This document shows, in pieces, positions 16,565 to 23,934 of a DNA stretch of 64,000 nucleotides. Position 1 is the first letter of the stretch; each line of letters starts with the position of its first letter. The notes beneath the pieces are model-generated. The model was not told the DNA's origin. It did not search any database and saw nothing but the letters and a program-made list of their open reading frames with translations. The translations under genes were made by a program, and so were the position numbers. Source of the stretch: Chryseobacterium taiwanense (GTDB lineage: Bacteria; Bacteroidota; Bacteroidia; Flavobacteriales; Weeksellaceae); the NCBI RefSeq assembly GCF_000813825.1, contig NZ_JWTA01000004.1:372001-436000 (forward strand). Direction: 5' to 3'.

Positions 16565-16594
16565 TCTCAAAACTATTTTTTAATTCTATTTTAA

Positions 16595-18112
16595 TTAATG
16601 GAAAAAATGTCTAACACCAGTAAACATCATCGGAATTTTGTGCTCATTTGCAGCTTCAATACTGTCCTGATCTTTTACACTTCCTCCTGGCTGAATAATC
16701 GCAGTAATTCCTTCCTGAGCACAGAAATCTACTACATCACGGAAAGGGAAAAATGCATCTGAAGCCAAAACTAAGTCTCCTGTAAATTTTTCTTTTGCTC
16801 TTTCAATCGCTTGTTGAGTAGCCCAGATTCTGTTTACCTGTCCACCTCCGATTCCGAAAGCCTGAATTCCATTAGAAACAACGATCGCATTAGATTTTAC
16901 ATATTTTACTACTCTCTGAGAGAATAATAATGCTTTTTTCTGCTCTTCTGTAGGCTGAGTTTCAGTTACTACTTTAATATCATCCGAGAAGATGCTGTCG
17001 TTATCCTGAACCAAGATTCCTCCATCGATTTTCACCCAAGTTTGTTTGTCAGAAACAGGGTTTACGATTTTTATGATTCTTAAGTTTTTCTTCTTTCTTA
17101 AAATTTCCAAAGCTTCTTCATCAAATTCAGGAGCCATTACAATTTCAAGGAATGTTTTGTTTAATTCTTCAGCTGTTGCCGCATCGATTTTGTAGTTCAT
17201 TGCAACAATTCCTCCAAAGATAGAAACCGGATCACACTCGAAAGTTTTTGTATATGTCTCCAAAGCTGAAGTTCCGATGGCAACTCCACAAGGTGTAGAG
17301 TGCTTCACAGCACAACAAGCCATTTCTTCTTTGAATTCAGTCACCACTTTCCAGCAAAGATCCATATCACGAAGATTATTGAAAGACAATTCTTTACCTC
17401 CCAATTGTTCGAAATCTTTCATCGCACCGTTTTCAAAAGTAGAAACGTAATAAGCAGCTGTCTGATGTGGATTTTCACCATATCTAAGGTCAGAAACTTT
17501 TTTGTAAGATGCATTCAGATACGTTGGATATTCTTCCTCTAAAAGCATTCTTGAAATAGCTGCATCATAAGCAGAAGTAAGGTTGAATACTTTTCCTGCT
17601 AACTTTTTACGTGTTTCGATGTACGTGTCACCGTTTTGCTCCATTTCGATTTTCACTGCTGCATAATCTTCAACATCAGTAATTACCGTAACAGAATCAA
17701 AGTTTTTAGCCGCAGAACGAAGCATTGAAGGACCTCCGATGTCGATAAACTCTACCTTTTCGTGAAGAGAAATGTTTTTGTTTACATTCTCGAAGAAAGG
17801 GTAAAGATTCACAATCACCATGTCAATCAGACCAATTTCGTGCTCCTGAACTGTTTTCATGTGCTCTTCGTTTGAACGAACCGCCAACAATCCACCGTGA
17901 ACTTTCGGGTGCAACGTCTTCACTCTTCCGTCCAACATCTCAGGGAAATTGGTAACCTCATCAATCTGAATTGGATTTAAACCAGCGTCTTTCAAATGTT
18001 TGAACGTCCCTCCCGTAGAAATCAATTCATAGTTTTGGGCTTCCAAAAACTGCGCGAATTCGATTAATCCGCTCTTGTCAGAAACACTGATTAAAACTCT
18101 TTTTTTGCTCAT
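16595..18112 (-). CDS. purH: Bifunctional AICAR transformylase / IMP cyclohydrolase
   Basis: The 505-residue enzyme performs the last two steps of IMP synthesis. The N-terminal methylglyoxal-synthase-like cyclohydrolase domain starts [18 protein letters not shown] and contains [14 protein letters not shown]. The transformylase domain contains [14 protein letters not shown] and [13 protein letters not shown], with the catalytic Lys-His pair in the latter. It lies 235 bp downstream of purN with a dispersed repeat in the gap. Confidence 0.96.
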   Translation of the reverse strand: MSKKRVLISVSDKSGLIEFAQFLEAQNYELISTGGTFKHLKDAGLNPIQIDEVTNFPEMLDGRVKTLHPKVHGGLLAVRSNEEHMKTVQEHEIGLIDMVIVNLYPFFENVNKNISLHEKVEFIDIGGPSMLRSAAKNFDSVTVITDVEDYAAVKIEMEQNGDTYIETRKKLAGKVFNLTSAYDAAISRMLLEEEYPTYLNASYKKVSDLRYGENPHQTAAYYVSTFENGAMKDFEQLGGKELSFNNLRDMDLCWKVVTEFKEEMACCAVKHSTPCGVAIGTSALETYTKTFECDPVSIFGGIVAMNYKIDAATAEELNKTFLEIVMAPEFDEEALEILRKKKNLRIIKIVNPVSDKQTWVKIDGGILVQDNDSIFSDDIKVVTETQPTEEQKKALLFSQRVVKYVKSNAIVVSNGIQAFGIGGGQVNRIWATQQAIERAKEKFTGDLVLASDAFFPFRDVVDFCAQEGITAIIQPGGSVKDQDSIEAANEHKIPMMFTGVRHFFH

Positions 18113-18263
18113 TTTTCTTTCGATTTTTTACTTTTTACAGCTATTTCAAACTGTAAATCGGGTCTTTCACCTCCGATTTTACTTTTATTTTACTTAGATT
18201 TTTTCTTGTTTTTCGAAATAATTAAAATCTAAATGTGTTTTTTAATCTAAAAAGATGGTGTAT

Positions 18264-18327
18264 TTTTTAACCACCCCGTCAAAATTCTTTCTGAATTTTG
18301 ACACCCCTCCAAAGGATGGGAATTTTT
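18264..18327. repeat. Double-hairpin repeat family B, copy 1
   Basis: The unit starts TTTTTTAACCACCCCGTC. Its first hairpin is perfect: GTCAAAATTC (18278-18287) with GAATTTTGAC (18293-18302). The second is CCCCTCC (18304-18310) with GGATGGG (18314-18320), one mismatch. It lies in the purN-purH spacer. The second copy is at 20908-20973. Confidence 0.7.
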
Positions 18328-18347
18328 GTATCGTTAATAATTTGTAG

Positions 18348-18914
18348 TTAATTATTATTCAATACTTTATTAATTGCTTTTGGAAAAATCTCATATTCAA
18401 TGATATGAACTTTTTCAGCGAGTGTTTCCGGAGTATCATTTTCTGTGACTTCAAATGATTTTTGAAGAATAGCTTCTCCTTCATCGATTCCTGAAGTTAC
18501 GAAATGTACGGTTGCTCCACTTTCTTTTTCTTTAGCTTCAATTACTGCATGGTGAACATGATGTCCCCACATTCCTTTTCCTCCGAATTTTGGCAGCAAA
18601 GCTGGATGAATATTGATAATTTTCCCTTTCCAAAGTTCACAAAAATCAGGTTTTAGAATGGATAAAAATCCAGCCAATACGATTAGATCTGTATTTTCTG
18701 GGATAATTTTACTCAATTCACTGCTGAAGTTTTTACCTCTTGGAATTAAAACGTTATCTATGTTATGATTTTCTGCTCTTTCCAGTCCGTAACATTCTCT
18801 GTCAGCAACCACTAAAGATATTTTTGCATTCTGGATTTCTCCATTATCAATGGTATCAATGATTCTCTGAAGATTGGTTCCTGAACCTGAAACGAGTATA
18901 ACTAAGTTTTTCAT
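18348..18914 (-). CDS. purN: Phosphoribosylglycinamide formyltransferase
   Basis: The 188-residue enzyme transfers a formyl group from 10-formyl-THF to GAR. Visible motifs are VSGSGTNLQRIID at the N-terminus and INIHPALLPKFGGKGMWG with the catalytic Asn-His pair, then GATVHFV and DEGEAI with the catalytic Asp. It is slightly shorter than the E. coli enzyme (212), which is normal for this phylum. The start codon is preceded 3 bp upstream by a heptanucleotide tandem repeat. It lies 79 bp after purM. Confidence 0.95.
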   Translation of the reverse strand: MKNLVILVSGSGTNLQRIIDTIDNGEIQNAKISLVVADRECYGLERAENHNIDNVLIPRGKNFSSELSKIIPENTDLIVLAGFLSILKPDFCELWKGKIINIHPALLPKFGGKGMWGHHVHHAVIEAKEKESGATVHFVTSGIDEGEAILQKSFEVTENDTPETLAEKVHIIEYEIFPKAINKVLNNN

Positions 18915-18917
18915 TAA

Positions 18918-18949
18918 TTAGAAGTTAGAAGTTAGAAGTTAGAAGTTAG
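18918..18949. repeat. Tandem heptamer TTAGAAG x4 next to the purN start
   Basis: Four exact copies of TTAGAAG (18918-18945) plus four more bases lie directly upstream of the purN ATG, in the purM-purN spacer. A short perfect tandem repeat at this spot could slip during replication and change the spacing before purN. Confidence 0.8.
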
Positions 18950-18993
18950 GTTGTTTATCTTAAGCCCACTTTCTACTACTACATTCTATTTAT

Positions 18994-19986
18994 TTAAAAT
19001 TTCAAATCAATCTTCTCGCTTCCTTCTGTGATTTCTCCGATTTCGTAAGCATCGTCAAGAAGGCTTAGTACTTTTTCAGCTTTTTCAGCATCTACTACTA
19101 CGATCATTCCAACTCCCATATTGAATGTTCCAAACATTTCTTCACGAGCTACTCCTCCTCTTTTTTCCAATTCCAGCATAATACTTGGAATCTGAATTTT
19201 TGAAGCGTCGATTGAAGCACATAGTCCATCACCGATAATTCGCGGAATGTTTTCGTACAATCCACCACCCGTAATGTGAGCGATACCTGCAACTTCTACT
19301 TCAGGAAGTACTTTATGAATATCTTGATAATATAATCTTGTTGGAACCAAAAGTGTTTCGTATAAAGGTTTTCCTTCAAATTCTTCATTGAAATCAGGGA
19401 AAACTTTTCTTACCAAAGAGAATCCGTTTGAGTGGAAACCTGAACTTGGCAATGCGATGATTTTATCACCAGCTTTGATTTTTGAACCGTCAATAATCTG
19501 GTCTTTTTCAACGATTCCTACACAGAATCCTGCAACATCATAATCTCCAGGTTGGTACATTCCCGGCATTTCTGCAGTTTCTCCACCGATTAATGCACAG
19601 TTGTTGTCTTTACAAGCTTCTACCATTCCTAAAACGATTTCAGCAGCGATTTCTGAATCCAGTTTTCCACAAGCTAAATAATCTAGGAAGAATAATGGTT
19701 TTGCACCGTGACAAAGAATATCATTGGCACACATTGCGAAACAGTCTACTCCGATAGAGTCGTATTTTTTTGAGTCTAAAGCTACTTTTAGCTTTGTTCC
19801 CACACCGTCTGTTCCTGAAACCAAAACAGGATTTTTGTACCCTCCGATTTCGTAGAAAGCACCAAAACTTCCCAAATGATTCAATACATTTGAATTGTGT
19901 GTTTCGCCGACAGCTTTTTTAATCTTGTCAACTGTTTTGTATCCTTCTTCTTTGTCTACTCCTGCTGATTTGTAAGTGTTGCTCAT
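18994..19986 (-). CDS. purM: Phosphoribosylformylglycinamidine cyclo-ligase (AIR synthetase)
   Basis: The 330-residue enzyme closes the imidazole ring of AIR with ATP. Motifs of the AIRS family are visible: YKSAGVDKEEGY at the N-terminus, VSGTDGVGTKLKVA, GVDCFAMCANDILCHGAKPLFFLDYLA, GGETAEMPGMY and IAHITGGGLYENIPRI. It is the first structural gene of the minus-strand purine block and is preceded by a leader with a promoter and an intrinsic terminator (20104-20266). Confidence 0.96.
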   Translation of the reverse strand: MSNTYKSAGVDKEEGYKTVDKIKKAVGETHNSNVLNHLGSFGAFYEIGGYKNPVLVSGTDGVGTKLKVALDSKKYDSIGVDCFAMCANDILCHGAKPLFFLDYLACGKLDSEIAAEIVLGMVEACKDNNCALIGGETAEMPGMYQPGDYDVAGFCVGIVEKDQIIDGSKIKAGDKIIALPSSGFHSNGFSLVRKVFPDFNEEFEGKPLYETLLVPTRLYYQDIHKVLPEVEVAGIAHITGGGLYENIPRIIGDGLCASIDASKIQIPSIMLELEKRGGVAREEMFGTFNMGVGMIVVVDAEKAEKVLSLLDDAYEIGEITEGSEKIDLKF

Positions 19987-20002
19987 AATATTTTAAATAA
20001 TC

Positions 20003-20072
20003 TAGCAATGTAACAGTTTAGCCATGTAACAATGTATTCAATTATAAATTGGTACACTGATAAATTGGTACA
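20003..20072. repeat. Short direct repeats upstream of purM
   Basis: TAGCAATGTAACAGTT (20003-20018) is repeated imperfectly as TAGCCATGTAACAATG (20020-20034), and TAAATTGGTACA occurs twice (20045-20056 and 20061-20072). They lie in the purM 5' region downstream of the leader terminator and have no coding potential. Confidence 0.6.
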
Positions 20073-20103
20073 TTTTATTTTTTACATTTATTCAAATTTA
20101 GAA

Positions 20104-20138
20104 AACAAAAAAGCCGACAATCTTAGTAGATTATCGGC
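20104..20138 (-). terminator. Intrinsic terminator in the purM leader
   Basis: Read on the minus strand, GCCGATAATCT pairs with AGATTGTCGGC (11 positions, one mismatch, 4-nt loop, bases 20113-20138) and is followed by TTTTTTGTT. It lies about 120 nt upstream of purM and downstream of a strong promoter, so it can act as an attenuator or end a small RNA. Confidence 0.85.
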
Positions 20139-20145
20139 CGTTGTT

Positions 20146-20220
20146 TTATCTCAGAATTTCAGAGCCCACAATATTCCCTTTCTTGGAAAAATATTGATTA
20201 AAGGAAGTCTGAATTTTCAT
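20146..20220 (-). CDS. Possible 24-codon leader ORF upstream of purM
   Basis: Between the promoter (20236-20266) and the terminator (20104-20138) the minus strand has an ATG at 20220 and an ORF of 24 residues, MKIQTSFNQYFSKKGNIVGS plus EILR. The stop lies a few bases before the terminator stem. There is no run of one amino acid as in classical attenuators. The RNA over this ORF can also fold: AAUUCAGA pairs with UCUGAAAUU around an inner CAAUAUU/AAUAUUG hairpin. The ORF may therefore be accidental and the RNA structure the functional part. Confidence 0.35.
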   Translation of the reverse strand: MKIQTSFNQYFSKKGNIVGSEILR

Positions 20221-20235
20221 CTTTTTTCTTTTTTG

Positions 20236-20266
20236 CAAAGATATTAATTTTAAGTTAATATTCAAA
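20236..20266 (-). promoter_or_regulatory. Promoter of the purM leader (TTTG-N19-TATCTTTG)
   Basis: On the minus strand TTTG (20263-20266) is 19 nt from TATCTTTG (20236-20243), a consensus Bacteroidota promoter. It lies 2 bp past the stop codon of the FMN reductase gene and points at purM. Confidence 0.8.
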
Positions 20267-20267
20267 T

Positions 20268-20819
20268 CTATTTTTCAAGGATAGATTCGATCGCAGAAAT
20301 TTTCTTAATTTTATCTTTTAATTCGCTGTCTTTCTCTTCATTAGAAATCTTCTGAGCCGATTTATCAAAATTATCATTGAAGAAAGGAAGCGTAAAAGTA
20401 TCTACGATATTCCCACCGTGCAAAGGAAAACGCTTTTCTGCAGCTTCCAAAACTCCCAGACCTCCTCTTCCACCAGGAGCTGTAGCCATTAATAGCATCG
20501 GAACTTCATTCCAAACGGCTCTGTTTTTAATTCTTGAAGTCCAATCGAATACATTTTTAAATGCTGTTGAATATGTTCCGTTATGCTCAGATAAAGAAAC
20601 TAAAAGTAAGTCAGCTGTATCTATTTTTGCTGCAAAATCTACAGCCTGTTGAGGAACACCGCTTTCTACTTCTCTCTGATGTTTATAAATAGGCATTTCA
20701 AAATCATTCATGTCAACGATTTCTACTTCTGCATTTTCAATTAACGAAGTGGCGTAAGAAACTAATAATTTATTGATTGATGTTTCGGAATTGCTTCCTG
20801 CTATTGCTAAAATTTTCAT
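20268..20819 (-). CDS. NADPH-dependent FMN reductase family protein
   Basis: The 183-residue flavodoxin-fold protein starts MKILAIAGSNSETSINK, the phosphate-binding loop for FMN. It continues with SLSEHNGTYSTAFKNVFDW, the counterpart of the EYNxSxPxxLKN motif, and APGGRGGLGVLE. It should reduce quinones, azo dyes or chromate using NADPH in the cytoplasm; the true substrate is unknown. It lies just upstream of the purine leader but is separated from purM by that promoter and terminator. Confidence 0.88.
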   Translation of the reverse strand: MKILAIAGSNSETSINKLLVSYATSLIENAEVEIVDMNDFEMPIYKHQREVESGVPQQAVDFAAKIDTADLLLVSLSEHNGTYSTAFKNVFDWTSRIKNRAVWNEVPMLLMATAPGGRGGLGVLEAAEKRFPLHGGNIVDTFTLPFFNDNFDKSAQKISNEEKDSELKDKIKKISAIESILEK

Positions 20820-20907
20820 TGTTTTCTATATTATTTTTAAAATAAGTTCTTGTTTAATTGTTGACGCAAATGTCGGGAAGATTTTTGTTAAAATCTAATA
20901 TTTTATG

Positions 20908-20973
20908 TTTTTAACCACCTCGTCAAAAATTCTTTCTAAATTTTCGCCACCCCTCCAATGGAGGGGAATTTTT
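20908..20973. repeat. Double-hairpin repeat family B, copy 2
   Basis: It shares the start TTTTTAACCACC and the overall order with the copy at 18264-18327. Here the second hairpin is perfect (CCCCTCC 20950-20956 with GGAGGGG 20960-20966) and the first is weakened. It lies between the FMN reductase and pirin genes. Confidence 0.7.
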
Positions 20974-20998
20974 ATTTTGCGAAATTGTTTGTCTTCAA

Positions 20999-21727
20999 CT
21001 ATTTTAAATAAGCTGGTAAATCCATTGGAACTTCCATTAAAAGAATTTCAGCATCTTCAACGGCTTCGATATTGAAACTTTGAGTATCCCAAATTCCTAA
21101 ACCGTCTCTTTCATTCAAAATTCTGTCACCTACTTTTGCGCTTCCTTTTAATACGAAAGCATAGACTCCGTTTCCTTTTTTATTGAGCATATAGTTTTTA
21201 CCGTTTCCTTTGGTAAAATTAGCCAGATTAAACCAAGCATCCTGATGAATCCAAACTCCGTCATCATTTTTATTGGGTGAAAGAATCTGTTGAAATCCGT
21301 TGATTTTTTCTCCTTCCTTAATGCTTTTTTGGTCATATCTAGGTTCTACTCCTACTTCTCTTGGGAAAACCCAGATTTGAAGAAATTTCACAGCCTGATC
21401 TTTATTTTTATTGTATTCGCTGTGCATCACTCCTGTTCCCGCACTCATCACCTGAATTTCTCCTTTCTGGATAACGGCAGTGGTTCCCATCGAATCTTTA
21501 TGTTCCAAATCTCCTTCCAAAGGAATTGAAATGATTTCCATATCTCTGTGAGGGTGTGTTCCGAATCCCATTCCCTGAGTAACAGTGTCGTCGTTCAATA
21601 CTCTCAACACTCCAAAATTTGTTCTTTCAGGATTTTGGTATCCTGCAAAGCTAAATGTATGATAAGAATTTAGCCATCCGTGATTTGCATGACCTCTTGT
21701 GTCTGCTTTATGATATACTGTTTTCAT
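20999..21727 (-). CDS. Pirin family protein
   Basis: The 242-residue bicupin has the pirin signature: RGHANHGWLNSYHTFSF near the N-terminus, THPHRDMEI with two metal-binding histidines, and GTGVMHSEYN with the remaining His and Glu ligands. Bacterial pirins often have quercetin dioxygenase activity or regulate metabolic enzymes. A TACATTTG box at 21747-21754 lies 19 nt before the ATG. It is probably a single-gene unit. Confidence 0.92.
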   Translation of the reverse strand: MKTVYHKADTRGHANHGWLNSYHTFSFAGYQNPERTNFGVLRVLNDDTVTQGMGFGTHPHRDMEIISIPLEGDLEHKDSMGTTAVIQKGEIQVMSAGTGVMHSEYNKNKDQAVKFLQIWVFPREVGVEPRYDQKSIKEGEKINGFQQILSPNKNDDGVWIHQDAWFNLANFTKGNGKNYMLNKKGNGVYAFVLKGSAKVGDRILNERDGLGIWDTQSFNIEAVEDAEILLMEVPMDLPAYLK

Positions 21728-21841
21728 ATTGTGATTATTTATGCTACAAATGTACGGTGTGCGAACTGAGAAAATGTTGATGTAGGGTAAGAAAGGATTT
21801 TAGTCTTATCTGCTTTATTATTCTATATCCTAAATTTAATT

Positions 21842-21874
21842 AAAAAAGCGAATTCAAATTGAACTCGCTTTTTT
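21842..21874 (-). terminator. Terminator of the repeat-rich surface protein gene
   Basis: AAAAAAGCGA-A-TTCAA faces TTGAA-C-TCGCTTTTTT, a long stem with flanking A and T runs. It lies 37 bp past the stop of the 21911-23734 gene. Confidence 0.8.
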
Positions 21875-21910
21875 AATATATTTTTTTATAAAAATCTAGT
21901 CTTGGAAAAT

Positions 21911-23734
21911 TTACAACAATCTGATCCAGTTGCCATTTCCATCTGCCATTAATCTAAAACCAGATATACTTGCACCTAATCCGACCCCACTTGACATTGA
22001 CACTCCATTACTTAATGCAGTATTTCCAGAATATAATATTGAATTGGGTGAAGTAATTGTCCATGTTGTAGATGATCCTGTAAAATTATAGATGCTGAAA
22101 TATAAAATTGTTCCGGCAGCATAACTGGATGACGAAGGTATAGTTAAATTACCAACCGAGACAGCTGCTCCACCAAGATTCATAACAATTGTTCTGACCT
22201 CTAAGTCTGTAATAGTTCCGGTATTCGAACTTAAAAGTTGAACTTTATCTGCAGCACTCCCTCCTCCTGATGGGGTCGCCCAAGTTCCGTCTCCTCTAAG
22301 ATATGTTGTATTATCTTTAGTTCCTGTTGCTGATATTTTAGCTAAAGTAACCGCATTATCCGCAATTTTAGCTGTAGTAACAGAAGTATCAAAAATCTTA
22401 GCTGTGGTAATCGTATTATTGGCAACTTTACTTGTCGTAATTGCATTAGCTTGAATATCCGCATTTTGTATACTATTACTCAGTGCCAATTTGCTATAGG
22501 CAATAGCAGCAGAAGCGTTAACTTTAACATCAGTTATGGAGCCGTCAGCAACCGTAGCTATTGGCGTATTCCAAGTTCCGTCCCCCCTAAGGAATGTCGT
22601 ATTATCTTGAGTTCCTGTTGCTGATATTTTAGCTAAAGTAATTGCATTATCTGCAACTTTAGCTGTAGTAACAGAACCGTCAAAAATTTTAGCAGTGGTA
22701 ATTGTGTTATTTGCAACTTTACTTGTCGTTACTGCATTAGCCTGAATATCTGCATTTTGTATACTATTAGTAAGTGCCAGTTTACTATAGGCAATAGCGG
22801 CAGAAGAGTTAACTTTAACATCTGTTATCGAGCCGTCAGCAACTGTTGCTATTGGCGTATCCCAAGTTCCGTCTCCTCTAAGGAATGTCGTATTATCTTT
22901 AGTTCCTGTTGCAGATATTTTAGCCAAAGTAATTGCATTATCCGCAACTTTAGCTGTAGTGACTGCATTAGTTGCAATTGTAGTTACAGCCGTACTACTG
23001 ATAAGAACATCTCCGGTAGCAGTTTGTGGAGACTGAGGAGCATATGGAGCCGTAGAACCTGTTAAGTAAATCTGTCCTGCTCCAGTACCATTAGATAAAC
23101 CACTTCCTGCAGCACCTGTGGCTCCTGTAGCTCCAGCAGAAGCAATAAGTGCCCAAGTAGCAGGATAACTTCCCGGTGTTTGTCCAATTAATCCCGAAGT
23201 TGAATTAATATACATATAGTAGGATCCATTATACGTTACCCCATCTCTATTAGTATATGTACTATTAACCGCACTATATGCACCTCTGTAATTAAGACCT
23301 ATTGCTCCGGCCGGACCTTGAGCCCCTTGTATTCCCTGTACACCTAATATCCCGTTACAAACGTAATTTGTGCTTGTAACTTCTGATAGATCCAGAATTC
23401 CATTGGCATTAATATCCAGCCCGCTTTCAACCTTCAATCCTCCTGTACTACAATTTATACCTGCAATTTCAATCGTTGTTTTCACTAAAGCGCTGGATGC
23501 AGAACTTCCAAGAGAAGATCTTGAAGCCTTACCTATTGTTCCGTCTGTTTTCATCACCAAAACCTGATCATAAGTAGTAGAGCTACTTCCGTCAGTTAAT
23601 GCACGAACACGTAAGGTTCCATTGACATCTAAAGTTTCGGTGGGTTGTTGTGTGTTGATTCCGACATTACCAGTTTGAGCTTTCATAGTAACTATACTGG
23701 CAAGTATAGCTACAAAAAGTAAGTTTTTTTTCAT
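21911..23734 (-). CDS. Secreted surface protein with collagen-like stretch and 97-residue repeats
   Basis: The start at 23734 (MKKNLLFVAILASIVTMKAQ) gives a clean signal peptide. A 44-codon upstream extension is rejected because a TATCTTTG promoter box (23774-23781) lies inside it. The mature protein has a TGNVGINTQQPTETLDVNG module, a collagen-like run (GVQGIQGAQGPAGAIG, then GATGATGAAG), and then repeats of exactly 97 residues (291 bp, 2.3 copies). Each repeat carries LAKISATGTxDNTTFLRGDG and VADGSITDVKVN. The C-terminal 120 residues are beta-rich. The FLRGDGTW element resembles phage tail-fibre and adhesin repeats. The role is probably adhesion or surface display, not proven. Confidence 0.8.
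   Translation of the reverse strand: MKKNLLFVAILASIVTMKAQTGNVGINTQQPTETLDVNGTLRVRALTDGSSSTTYDQVLVMKTDGTIGKASRSSLGSSASSALVKTTIEIAGINCSTGGLKVESGLDINANGILDLSEVTSTNYVCNGILGVQGIQGAQGPAGAIGLNYRGAYSAVNSTYTNRDGVTYNGSYYMYINSTSGLIGQTPGSYPATWALIASAGATGATGAAGSGLSNGTGAGQIYLTGSTAPYAPQSPQTATGDVLISSTAVTTIATNAVTTAKVADNAITLAKISATGTKDNTTFLRGDGTWDTPIATVADGSITDVKVNSSAAIAYSKLALTNSIQNADIQANAVTTSKVANNTITTAKIFDGSVTTAKVADNAITLAKISATGTQDNTTFLRGDGTWNTPIATVADGSITDVKVNASAAIAYSKLALSNSIQNADIQANAITTSKVANNTITTAKIFDTSVTTAKIADNAVTLAKISATGTKDNTTYLRGDGTWATPSGGGSAADKVQLLSSNTGTITDLEVRTIVMNLGGAAVSVGNLTIPSSSSYAAGTILYFSIYNFTGSSTTWTITSPNSILYSGNTALSNGVSMSSGVGLGASISGFRLMADGNGNWIRLL
22285..22900. repeat. 291-bp direct repeats within the surface protein gene
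   Basis: The same stretch beginning TTCCGTC(T/C)CC(T/C)C recurs at 22285, 22576 and 22867, a period of exactly 291 bp. The two full copies are close to 90 percent identical by eye. Such long in-frame repeats allow copy-number change by recombination. Confidence 0.85.
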
Positions 23735-23839
23735 GTTTTTCGTTAGTTTCTTGTTTTTAGTAAAAAGTACACGCAAAGATATTGTTTTTATTAAAAAAAA
23801 TAACTCAAAAATTAAGGAAATATTAAAATAAAGATCAAT

Positions 23840-23877
23840 AAGAAAGGTGATCGAAAATCTCTTCAATCACCTTTCTT
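23840..23877 (-). terminator. Hairpin after the MFS transporter gene
   Basis: AAGAAAGGTGAT (23840-23851) is perfectly mirrored by ATCACCTTTCTT (23866-23877) across a 14-nt loop. It lies 58 bp past the MFS stop. The U-run is weak, so it may also protect the 3' end. Confidence 0.6.
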
Positions 23878-23934
23878 TATTTACTTTTAAAATTAAAGCA
23901 AATAGTAAATTCTATATTTTATTACAACTTTATT

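Noticed and set aside
21911..23734. Prophage tail fibre
   Set aside because: FLRGDGTW repeats resemble tail fibres, but no other phage gene is in the region and the protein has a signal peptide.
21911..23866. 651-residue version of the surface protein
   Set aside because: The extra 44 codons precede a clean signal peptide and contain a TATCTTTG promoter box, so the start at 23734 is better.
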